A stretch of 8,114 bases of DNA, from positions 1 to 8,114 of the forward strand of contig JABSPC010000042.1 of NCBI GenBank assembly GCA_013215515.1, given 5' to 3'. The translations under genes and the position numbers were made by a program. This DNA comes from Crocinitomicaceae bacterium (GTDB lineage Bacteria; Bacteroidota; Bacteroidia; Flavobacteriales_D; Crocinitomicaceae). Positions 1-6,491 of this stretch are shown here, in pieces (within the stretch, counting starts at the first letter, position 1; every line of letters starts with the position of its first letter). Under the pieces are notes generated by a model, which ran no database searches, was not told the DNA's origin, and saw nothing but the letters and a program-made list of their open reading frames with translations.

Positions 1-184
1 TACCCATCCATAGACAAAGCATTCCAGTAAGACCAATAGCAACTGCAAAACCCAATTCTGCTGAATCGAATAATGCATTGATCATTTCTTCGAAAATGTA
101 TGTGTCCTGCCAGAAGATGAGTTTGCTAAGCGCAACAACGCCTGACACTAAAAACATCCCGATCCAGATTCGATTTAAAACCAT
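1..184 (-). CDS. spmA: SpmA-like nucleoside-recognition (Gate) domain membrane protein, N-terminal part only
   Basis: The frame begins at ATG 184 and runs off the left edge after 61 complete codons, so only the N-terminus is visible. It starts MVLNRIWIGMFLVSG, a hydrophobic helix, and later reads DSAELGFAVAIGLTGM followed by LCLWMG. From memory, this matches the start of Bacillus SpmA (initial MVN-IW, then DSAKEAV-ISIGL and WLG). In Bacteroidota, SpmA and SpmB are often fused in one protein of roughly 400-480 residues; whether that holds here cannot be seen. Family members carry the nucleoside-recognition/Gate domain, are integral membrane proteins, and have no firmly established biochemical role outside sporulation. 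An in-frame TGA just upstream (two codons before the ATG) supports this start. It lies 64 bases beyond the amidotransferase-like gene, so it may share that transcript or have its own promoter. Confidence 0.75.
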   Translation of the reverse strand, partial: MVLNRIWIGMFLVSGVVALSKLIFWQDTYIFEEMINALFDSAELGFAVAIGLTGMLCLWMG

Positions 185-248
185 AATTCAAATATCAACA
201 TTAATAGAATGCACAAAGGATCAAAAAGAACGAACTATTAACAGTCTT

Positions 249-821
249 CTAATGATAAGGGGAGCGAATGCAATGATTCACAAAGTTTTCAATAAGAATA
301 GCTCCGTGATTACCAGAAATTTCTGGGTGAAATTGAACACCAAAAATTGCTTTCTCTTTGTGCTGCATGACCTCATTAACACATCCGTCAGAAGATGCGA
401 CGAGTTGAAATTCAGGCGCAATTGAAACTGTTTCGCTGCTATTTTCTCGTGCTTCAATTTCATTCGGAAGTCGATTAAATAGAATGCAGTCTTCATAGGC
501 TTCAATCGTTTCCCAGTCACCATTATTTCGAGTGCGAGATGCGTAACCTCCAAACAGAAGTCCAATTAAAACATGTCCAAGATTGATTCCTAAGACTGGA
601 AGTTCCGTTTCCTTTATCCATTCTAATTTTTCGAGGTATCTATCAGGATCTACTTCAGTAAGTAAGATTGAACCACTTGAAATAATTACTCCTTTGATTT
701 CTTTAAGATCTTCATCAATCTTCAAGTCGAGGAGAGGTACGCTTTTTACATCGCAGTAATCATCAACGATATGAGCGATGTTTGTTGTAGTGTCAGATCC
801 GCAGTCGATTACAAGTATCAT
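249..821 (-). CDS. Class I glutamine amidotransferase-like protein lacking the catalytic cysteine
   Basis: This 190-residue protein has the fold signature of a stand-alone class I (triad) glutamine amidotransferase, like the GATase domain of GMP synthase. It has an N-terminal MILVIDCGSD strand, KGVIISSGS (43-51) at the oxyanion-loop position, PVLGINLGHVLIGLLFGG (75-92) at the nucleophile elbow, and GVQFHPEISG (161-170) with His165 and Glu167 of the triad. The usual elbow reads G-I-C-L-G-H-Q. Here Cys is replaced by Asn80 (codon at 582-584) and Gln by Val83, and the usual SGGP is SSGS. No other Cys lies close enough to substitute, so glutaminase activity is not expected. The frame is intact and the rest of the fold is well conserved, so this is a candidate pseudoenzyme rather than a decayed gene. 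Its ATG overlaps the stop of the YciO-type gene (ATGA, 818-821), implying coupled translation. Confidence 0.85.
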   Translation of the reverse strand: MILVIDCGSDTTTNIAHIVDDYCDVKSVPLLDLKIDEDLKEIKGVIISSGSILLTEVDPDRYLEKLEWIKETELPVLGINLGHVLIGLLFGGYASRTRNNGDWETIEAYEDCILFNRLPNEIEARENSSETVSIAPEFQLVASSDGCVNEVMQHKEKAIFGVQFHPEISGNHGAILIENFVNHCIRSPYH

Positions 822-1435
822 AAATCAATTTCTCCAACGCCTTGGCGAATTATTTCACAATACCCATCAGTACACTTAATAACAGTTGATGGTTCTAAAT
901 TGCCATAGCCACCATCAATGATCAAGTCAACCTTGCTGTCGTAGCGTTCGTAAATCTCATATGGATCAATAAAGTAGTCCAGTATTTCATCCTCATCATC
1001 GTGTAAGGAAGTCGTCGCAATAGGATTTCCTAATTGCTCAACGATTGTTTTAATTATGTTGTTGTCAGGGATTCTGATCCCTATTTCTTTCCTATTTGTA
1101 TCAAAGAGCTTCGTGATTTCATTTGTGGCATTTAAAATGAAGGTAAACGGGCCTGGTAAGGCTCGGTTCAGCATCTTGAATGTTGGTCGATCTATATGTT
1201 TAACGTATTCAGACAGATTGCTAATGTCAGAGCATATAATGGAGAAGTTCGCTTTTTTAAGCTTGATCCCTTTTAATGTTGCCAACTTATTGAGTGCTTT
1301 CTTATTATTTAGATTGCAGCCCATAGCATAAACAGAATCAGTAGGGAAGATTATTATCCCTCCTTTATTCAATGCTTTCAGCGCTTGATCGATAAGCCGT
1401 TGGTCTATATTTGAATCGTTAATTTCTATTAACAT
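818..1435 (-). CDS. yciO: YrdC/Sua5-domain protein, YciO subfamily (L-threonylcarbamoyladenylate synthase-like)
   Basis: This is a single YrdC domain of 205 residues. Visible motifs are PTDSVYAMGC (31-40), KANFSIIC (61-68), PGPFTFIL (94-101), IGIRIP (118-123), ATTS (140-143), VDLIIDGGYG (169-178), STV (183-185) and RQGVGE (197-202). The combination PTDS-Y-GC, NF-I-C and the C-terminal VDLIIxGGY is closer to E. coli YciO than to TsaC or Sua5, which carry a K-x-R/KP motif and a Ser-x-Asn ending. YrdC proteins bind ATP and dsRNA; TsaC makes threonylcarbamoyl-AMP from threonine, bicarbonate and ATP for tRNA t6A37. YciO is a separate paralogue whose cellular role is less certain, so the t6A role should not be assumed. 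The gene starts 17 bases after the EEP stop and ends in a 4-base ATGA overlap with the amidotransferase-like gene. Confidence 0.9.
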   Translation of the reverse strand: MLIEINDSNIDQRLIDQALKALNKGGIIIFPTDSVYAMGCNLNNKKALNKLATLKGIKLKKANFSIICSDISNLSEYVKHIDRPTFKMLNRALPGPFTFILNATNEITKLFDTNRKEIGIRIPDNNIIKTIVEQLGNPIATTSLHDDEDEILDYFIDPYEIYERYDSKVDLIIDGGYGNLEPSTVIKCTDGYCEIIRQGVGEIDL

Positions 1436-1452
1436 AGCGGCGAAGATACTCT

Positions 1453-2568
1453 TTATTCTCTTTTTTTGAATATTGAGCAGCTAATCGCATAATGATCACT
1501 TATGTTTTTGTGTTGAATAACAAAGTTGTTTGATCCAAGTTCCGGAGAGTGGAAGATGTAATCAATTCTTCCTGCAGGTAATTTCCCAGCATACGTCTGT
1601 CCAATTCCAAAACTGGTATTTCTAAATGAATCAGTTAAAATAGAATTGAATTGAGTGTACGTATATGACATTGGCGTATCATTGAAATCTCCGCAAACTA
1701 CAACTGGGTGTGGAGAGTTGTTGATGTGTTTAACCAACTTATCCGTTTGGTTTGCTCGAACGGGAAAGGCATTTTTTACTTTTCCTAGGACTTTGAAGAA
1801 TCCTGATGAGCTTTTATTATTTGTCTGATCTCCGAAGAATGCGAAATCATTCTCTTGAAGCCGAATGGACTGTAAGTGAATATTGTAGACTCTTATAGTA
1901 TCTTCAGGGATCACTATATCGGCATAAATACAATAGTTAAGCGTTGGTGAGTCATCTTGGAAAATAATATCGCCTTTTTCTATAATTTCAAATTTTGAAA
2001 AAATTCTGATTCCGTAATTTCGTCTTCCAACTCGATGCAGAGAATAACGTTCGTGGTAATCTCTAGTTTCAAGCAGTTGAATAAGAGTGTCTTTTGTTAC
2101 AAAATCACTTGGCCGATCTTGATGATAAAATTCTTGAAAACAAACGATATCTGGGTTTTCGTTGACCACATATTGCATTATTCTATCCTTGTTCTTGAGA
2201 GCTTGCTTTTTATTTGGATTGTATAGGTCAAATAGATGAACATTATAACTCATTATTTTCACTTCTGTTGCGCCGTTCGGGATGTCTCCACCTCCTAAAG
2301 TTAGTGTTCGGAAATGAAGGTTCCCTCCAAGAAGAATAAGTATTCCAAGTCCAATAGCCCATTTTTTATTGATAAAAATCCAAGTAATTGTAATCAGTAA
2401 ATGACAAACAATAATAACGGGATATGCTAAACCAAAAAAAGGAATTATTTCCCAAGAATCAGGTCTTACAAATGGACTAAAATAGGAAAGCAGCAGAGCT
2501 AAAGCAACAATGACAGTAATTCCCTTGAGGATATTTTTAAGCGTAAAAATATTCTTTAACCGTTTCAT
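1453..2568 (-). CDS. Membrane-anchored endonuclease/exonuclease/phosphatase (EEP) family hydrolase
   Basis: The protein has 371 residues. The N-terminus has a basic stretch (KRLKNIF-LKNILK) and three hydrophobic helices at about 12-30, 41-65 and 70-84. The C-terminal part from about 103 is an EEP (DNase I/exonuclease III-like) domain with all usual metal and catalytic motifs: MSYNVHLFD (Asn109), CFQEF (Glu146), NIHLQS (His231), CGDFND (Asp294, Asn296), RIDYIF (Asp336) and SDHYAI (Asp358-His359). The family hydrolyses phosphodiester or phosphoester bonds in nucleic acids, inositol phosphates or sphingolipids; the substrate here cannot be read from sequence. By the positive-inside rule (basic N-terminus, NKK between helices 2 and 3) the catalytic domain should face the periplasm. 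The ATG overlaps the upstream rhomboid stop in an ATGA (2565-2568), so the two are probably translationally coupled. Confidence 0.9.
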   Translation of the reverse strand: MKRLKNIFTLKNILKGITVIVALALLLSYFSPFVRPDSWEIIPFFGLAYPVIIVCHLLITITWIFINKKWAIGLGILILLGGNLHFRTLTLGGGDIPNGATEVKIMSYNVHLFDLYNPNKKQALKNKDRIMQYVVNENPDIVCFQEFYHQDRPSDFVTKDTLIQLLETRDYHERYSLHRVGRRNYGIRIFSKFEIIEKGDIIFQDDSPTLNYCIYADIVIPEDTIRVYNIHLQSIRLQENDFAFFGDQTNNKSSSGFFKVLGKVKNAFPVRANQTDKLVKHINNSPHPVVVCGDFNDTPMSYTYTQFNSILTDSFRNTSFGIGQTYAGKLPAGRIDYIFHSPELGSNNFVIQHKNISDHYAISCSIFKKRE

Positions 2569-3464
2569 TTTTTGCTTTGATTGAACAAAAAGTCTTTTTC
2601 CTTTTTATTCAGTGAATCGTAGCCTGATTTTGAGATCTTATCCAAGATTCTGTCCGTTTCTTTTTGTCTCTCTTTCGCATTCTGATTGTATTCTTCATCA
2701 GTCATTTTACGAATTTTCTCACCTCTAACAATAGTGAGTTTTGGACGTTTATTCCCAGTGAATAATGAACCCAAGGATCGAGTGATCCCTTGGAATACTG
2801 TTACTATATTGGTTTTGCTGTGAATGTTTTGAACGGACAATGCACCGATTATTGCGCCTCCAAAATGGGCAAAGTGAGCGACACCATCATCCGAAGAAAG
2901 TTTGATTACATCGAGAACGATAAAAGCAACGGCAATCCAAATAAGTTTTATTTCTACAAGTCCAAATAATCGAACTTTTAGATTGGGCTGGTAAAATGCA
3001 ATTGCAATGAAGATGGCCATGATTGATCCAGAAGCTCCAATAACTACAACGTCATTCAATGCAGGAAATAGCAATCTAGCAACGAATTCTAGCAATCCGC
3101 CAGCAATACCACCTAAGATATAAGTTGCTAATAATCTTTTATCCCCAAATATTTGTTCGAAGTGTTTTCCTGCAAAATACAAGAAGACCATGTTCAACAG
3201 TATATGGATTATACTAAAATGAGCAAACATTGAGGTCAACAATGCCCATGGGTGGGTGACAAACGCTAACGGTTCTGTTTGAAGCCCGAAGATTTGTAAA
3301 AGGATATATTCAGTAGCATCATCTTCTTTAGCCAAGTGTCCAAAAATGAATGTAGCGCTTATCGCCGCGAATACGATCACGTTGATGAAAATTAGACGTA
3401 TATGCATACCTCCGTGTTTATAACGGTAACGTAAGTCGTCTATGAAAGTTCTTTGTGTCTGCAT
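2565..3464 (-). CDS. Rhomboid-family intramembrane serine protease with C-terminal cytosolic tail
   Basis: This is a six-helix rhomboid core plus a long hydrophilic tail, 299 residues from ATG 3464. Rough helices are 24-42, 84-100, 110-130, 139-158, 166-188 and 195-213. Helix 2 has H87-x3-N91, helix 4 has GASG with nucleophile Ser145, and helix 6 has AHFGGAIIG with His200, so the Ser-His dyad and oxyanion residues are present and activity is expected. Rhomboids cleave transmembrane proteins within the bilayer. The charged tail (about 240-299; TDEEYN, DRILDKIS, GYDSLNKKEKDFL) resembles the DUF6576 tail I recall from Bacteroidota rhomboids; its role is unknown. A TTG two codons upstream (3470) directly abuts the preceding stop and would also read, but the ATG is preferred. 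It lies between the other rhomboid gene and the EEP gene, with very short or overlapping junctions. Confidence 0.92.
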   Translation of the reverse strand: MQTQRTFIDDLRYRYKHGGMHIRLIFINVIVFAAISATFIFGHLAKEDDATEYILLQIFGLQTEPLAFVTHPWALLTSMFAHFSIIHILLNMVFLYFAGKHFEQIFGDKRLLATYILGGIAGGLLEFVARLLFPALNDVVVIGASGSIMAIFIAIAFYQPNLKVRLFGLVEIKLIWIAVAFIVLDVIKLSSDDGVAHFAHFGGAIIGALSVQNIHSKTNIVTVFQGITRSLGSLFTGNKRPKLTIVRGEKIRKMTDEEYNQNAKERQKETDRILDKISKSGYDSLNKKEKDFLFNQSKK

Positions 3465-3470
3465 TTTCAA

Positions 3471-4277
3471 TTAATAAAAGTTAGACTTATCTTTTTTCCA
3501 AACCAGGACAAATACTGCACCAACAATTGCTCCACCAACGTGGGCTATATGAGCGATGTTATCTCCAGAATTATTAAAACTGCTATAAATTTCAAATGCT
3601 AAGTAGGCACCGATAAGATATTTTGCTTTAATAGGAACAGGGATGAACATTAAATTCAATTCCGTATTTGGGAAAAGCATTGCGAAGCCTGCTAAAAGTC
3701 CAAATACTGCACCGGATGCACCAACTAAGCTACTGTAATTATACTCAATATACGTTCTGAACGTTTCTTGTACTTCAGGAGGAAGCATTAGGTCCCCTGC
3801 GGTGATTAATTTATTCACGAAAGTCACATTTAGATGTGAACCAGAAACCAATTTTCCCTCGGCCATTAACCGATTGATATACTCAATATCATTCCCAGCA
3901 GCTACCAGTTCTGATTGAAGTTCCATGATCTCCCAAGCACCAATTGCGTTGTAAAGAATAAATGCTCCCAATCCACATGAAATGTAGTAAATGAAGTATC
4001 TTTTTCTTCCCCAAACTCTTTCCAAATGACTACCAAACGTAACCAAAAGAAGCATATTGAAAATAATATGGAAAGGATCAGTCAAACTATGCATAAACAT
4101 ATGAGTAATCGCTTGATACGGCTGGAAGAACGCAGAATTAAAGTAATGCGCCTCTAATATGTTTTCTAGACCAGTGCCTGATTGAGCAAGAAATAAGGAA
4201 ATAACGAATAATAAAATATTTATTATAAGTAGGTTCTTCGTTACAGCAGGCATGTTCTCAAATAGATTTCTAAGCAT
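3471..4277 (-). CDS. Rhomboid-family intramembrane serine protease with large loop insertion
   Basis: This is the first of two tandem rhomboids, 268 residues. Helices are at roughly 15-32, 69-84, 94-111, 183-202, 208-232 and 241-260. Catalytic features are H70-x3-N74 in helix 2, GASGAVFG with Ser188 in helix 4, and AHVGGAIVG with His246 in helix 6, so the protease should be active. The loop between helices 3 and 4 is unusually long (about 113-182, mixed charge, MELQSELVAAGNDIEYINRL among it) and would face out of the conserved core. The protein differs strongly from the downstream rhomboid and lacks its C-terminal tail, so this is not a recent duplication. Its ATG overlaps the mutL stop by one base (TAATG, 4275-4279), indicating re-initiation after MutL translation. 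The function link to mismatch repair is probably only co-expression. Confidence 0.92.
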   Translation of the reverse strand: MLRNLFENMPAVTKNLLIINILLFVISLFLAQSGTGLENILEAHYFNSAFFQPYQAITHMFMHSLTDPFHIIFNMLLLVTFGSHLERVWGRKRYFIYYISCGLGAFILYNAIGAWEIMELQSELVAAGNDIEYINRLMAEGKLVSGSHLNVTFVNKLITAGDLMLPPEVQETFRTYIEYNYSSLVGASGAVFGLLAGFAMLFPNTELNLMFIPVPIKAKYLIGAYLAFEIYSSFNNSGDNIAHIAHVGGAIVGAVFVLVWKKDKSNFY

Positions 4278-6121
4278 TATTTAAATTTTGTTTCGATTAA
4301 TTCTAAATCGATGGTATCTATAATTTTTTTATTCGAAGGTGTAAACATATGGTTTTCACACTGAAACAATTGGTTGATTAAGCCTTGAATTGCTTCGTTT
4401 GTGTTAAGGTTCAATTGTTTCATTGAGGCCGATCTCGCGATCGAAGCCACCAGTGAATGTGCAATATCACCTTTTTCAATATCCTTATGTCCTAGAGTTT
4501 CTAGAATGGAGTCAAGGGTACTAGAAAGTGTTTCTTCTTCCAATACATTAGGAACTGCAATAACAGATAAGATGTCCATTTCAACTGTTCCCTCAAAGCC
4601 CAGTTGCCTTAACATTGATGCATTACTTTCCCAATTGATAATTTCCTTTTTTGAAAGTTCTTTTTCAATAGGGAAGAGAATTTTTTGAGACTCTATTGGA
4701 TTGGAAATAAACGCTTTGATTATACCAGAGTAAACTATTTGTTCAACAGCTCTCTTTGAATGAATAACCATTAATCCTGACTTGCTCGGAGATAAAATGT
4801 AATTTCCTTTTACAATGAAACTAGTAATGTTTTCTTCGATTGATTCAACCTCTATTAGTTCTTCGATTTCTTCTTCTTTTTTATCTTCTACAGTGTAAAA
4901 ATTCTCCCAATCTTCTTGTTTTGCCTCTTTGTTCCCAAATCCGTTGTTAACAATAGCTTCAGAGAAATTCTTAGAAGTCTTCCCACTAGAAGAGCTTGTT
5001 GGTCGAGATGAAGTTTGAAAAGGATTAAAATCCTTATTGATTCTTATCGTTGGCTCCTCTGCAGGCTGAGAGTGCATTTTATGAGGAATATCGAACCCCA
5101 TCTCCCTGTCAAAATCAAGTGTTGGAGCAATATTGTATTTACCGAGTGCAAGTCGAATACTGCTCAATATAATGGAGTAAATGTATTTTTCCTCCTCGAA
5201 TTTAATCTCCGTTTTGGTTGGGTGAACGTTTACATCGATTCGTTTTGGATCAACGTTTAAATAAAGGAAGAAACCAGGGAAGGTTTTTTCTTTGATCAAC
5301 CCTTCAAATGCCTTGTTTACAGCATGGTTGAAATAATGGCTTTTGAAATATCGATTGTTTACAAATAGGAATTGCTCACCACGTGTTTTTCTTGAAAACT
5401 CAGGCTTGAGTACAAATCCTTTCATCTCAACGATTTCAGTGCTCTCCTCAATAGGTACCAATCGATCATTTGATTTTTTTCCTAAAACGGCAATAATTCG
5501 TTTCCTTAAAATGGTGTCTTGAAGGTTGTAAAGCTCAGTATCGTTATGACGTAGCGTGAAATGAATGTCAGGGTGGGATAGAGCTACACGTTCAAATTCA
5601 TCGGCAATATGTCCGAACTCAACTTTGTCCGACTTTAAGAAATTTCTTCTTGCCGGAACATTGTAGAACAAGTTCTTTACTTCAAAGCTTGTACCAACGG
5701 GGCATGTCGCTTCAGATGATTCTTTAATTGTACTTCCTTCAATAATAATTGAGGTTCCAATGTCCTTGCCTTTTTGTTTTGTCTTTAATTCAACGTGTGC
5801 AATTGCAGCTACTGAAGCCAATGCTTCGCCTCTAAACCCCTTTGTGGTAAGTGCAAACAAATCTTCAGCCGTTCTAACTTTACTTGTTGCATGTCGCTGA
5901 AAGCAGAGTTCAGCATCTTCTGGACTCATTCCTTGTCCATTATCTACAATTTGAATAAGTGTTTTTCCAGCATCTTTTATATTGACGTCAATCTTCATTG
6001 CGCCTGCATCAATGGCATTTTCAACAATTTCTTTAACCACAGAAGCAGGACGTTGAATAACTTCCCCAGCTGCAATTTGATTCGCAATATTGTCTGGTAA
6101 TAATTTAATTAAACTGCTCAT
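4277..6121 (-). CDS. mutL: DNA mismatch repair protein MutL
   Basis: The protein has 614 residues. The N-terminal GHKL ATPase is complete: IANQIAAGEV (12-21), KEIVENAIDAGA with catalytic Glu31 and Mg-binding Asn35, DNGQGM (60-65), HATSK (77-81), GFRGEAL (95-101), NVPARRNFL (154-162) and NVHPTKTEIKF with Lys303 (298-308). A low-complexity linker follows (about 345-430; Ser-rich, then Glu/Lys-rich), then the dimerisation domain. At the place of the DQHA(X)2E(X)4E endonuclease motif the protein has IHSKRAVEQ (453-461), and at the CPHGRP position it has FTPSNKK (593-599), so nicking activity is doubtful. MutL couples MutS mismatch recognition to strand removal. The gene starts 7 bases after the small membrane-protein gene and its stop overlaps the first rhomboid start. 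Confidence 0.97.
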   Translation of the reverse strand: MSSLIKLLPDNIANQIAAGEVIQRPASVVKEIVENAIDAGAMKIDVNIKDAGKTLIQIVDNGQGMSPEDAELCFQRHATSKVRTAEDLFALTTKGFRGEALASVAAIAHVELKTKQKGKDIGTSIIIEGSTIKESSEATCPVGTSFEVKNLFYNVPARRNFLKSDKVEFGHIADEFERVALSHPDIHFTLRHNDTELYNLQDTILRKRIIAVLGKKSNDRLVPIEESTEIVEMKGFVLKPEFSRKTRGEQFLFVNNRYFKSHYFNHAVNKAFEGLIKEKTFPGFFLYLNVDPKRIDVNVHPTKTEIKFEEEKYIYSIILSSIRLALGKYNIAPTLDFDREMGFDIPHKMHSQPAEEPTIRINKDFNPFQTSSRPTSSSSGKTSKNFSEAIVNNGFGNKEAKQEDWENFYTVEDKKEEEIEELIEVESIEENITSFIVKGNYILSPSKSGLMVIHSKRAVEQIVYSGIIKAFISNPIESQKILFPIEKELSKKEIINWESNASMLRQLGFEGTVEMDILSVIAVPNVLEEETLSSTLDSILETLGHKDIEKGDIAHSLVASIARSASMKQLNLNTNEAIQGLINQLFQCENHMFTPSNKKIIDTIDLELIETKFK

Positions 6122-6128
6122 AAAATCT

Positions 6129-6452
6129 CTACCAAAGCCTAGTTACAACAGTTTCTACTTGATCAACACCATTAAAGACAAGATATCCCAATGCCACGAT
6201 TATGATTACTAATACAAAAACACGAATGTTTGAAGAAGATTTTGCACTCTTACGAATTTCAGTTCTAGACCATTCACCACGAATGTTTTCTCTGAGAATG
6301 GAAGTGCGTTCCTCTCTAGTCATTTCACCACTTTCCATTCTTTCATATTGACGTTTCTTAGCTTCAAGTTTTTGCTTGCGCTCGTCATAATACATCGGAT
6401 TATAATCGAATTGGCGGTTCTTATATGTTTTTGTTAAAAATCGAAATTTCAT
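6129..6452 (-). CDS. Small single-pass membrane protein of unknown function, upstream of mutL
   Basis: The protein has 107 residues. A basic N-terminus contains the motif RQFDYNPMYYDERKQ (13-27), followed by a strongly charged, probably helical region (about 24-70, rich in Lys, Arg and Glu) and one transmembrane helix at about 76-94 (IRVFVLVIIIVALGYLVF), with a short C-terminus after it. The positive-inside rule puts the charged region in the cytoplasm. I recall similar short proteins with an FDYxPRYYD-like motif next to mutL in Flavobacteria, sometimes labelled 'riboflavin synthase subunit beta'; nothing in this sequence supports that enzyme. It is the first gene of the leftward string, ends 7 bases before the mutL ATG, and probably shares its transcript. 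Function unknown. Confidence 0.8.
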   Translation of the reverse strand: MKFRFLTKTYKNRQFDYNPMYYDERKQKLEAKKRQYERMESGEMTREERTSILRENIRGEWSRTEIRKSAKSSSNIRVFVLVIIIVALGYLVFNGVDQVETVVTRLW

Positions 6453-6468
6453 CTTTATCTAATGTAAA

Positions 6469-6476
6469 CAAATTTA
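6469..6476 (-). promoter_or_regulatory. Possible Bacteroidota -7 element for the leftward operon
   Basis: On the minus strand this reads TAAATTTG, an exact match to the Bacteroidota -7 consensus TAnnTTTG, and lies about 16 bases before the ATG of the small membrane-protein gene. No TTG/TTTG -33 element occurs at the expected 19-20 base distance, so the promoter would be weak or depend on an activator. An AT-rich spacer makes a chance match plausible. Confidence 0.35.
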
Positions 6477-6491
6477 ACAATAAATTATTGT
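6477..6491. repeat. 15-bp perfect palindrome (ACAATAA-A-TTATTGT), possible operator
   Basis: Two 7-base arms are exact reverse complements around a single central base. It sits immediately upstream of the candidate minus-strand -7 element, a place typical for a dimeric regulator site. No regulator gene is present in the window, and AT-rich sequence yields short palindromes by chance, so the role is open. Confidence 0.45.

Noticed and set aside
185..248. Possible terminator or promoter between the amidotransferase-like and SpmA-like genes
   Set aside because: On the minus strand a 12-base imperfect palindrome (ACTGTTAATAGT) is followed several bases later by TTCTTTTTG, but the stem is too weak and AT-rich for a convincing terminator. 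The GATATTTG near the ATG misses the -7 consensus by one base.
78..425. Plus-strand open frame of 115 codons
   Set aside because: It lies antisense across the starts of the SpmA-like and amidotransferase-like genes, both of which have clear family motifs. No recognisable domain and implausible composition.
278..565. Second minus-strand frame of 95 codons inside the amidotransferase-like gene
   Set aside because: It is a shifted frame of a gene with continuous GATase motifs. No frameshift is needed to explain it.
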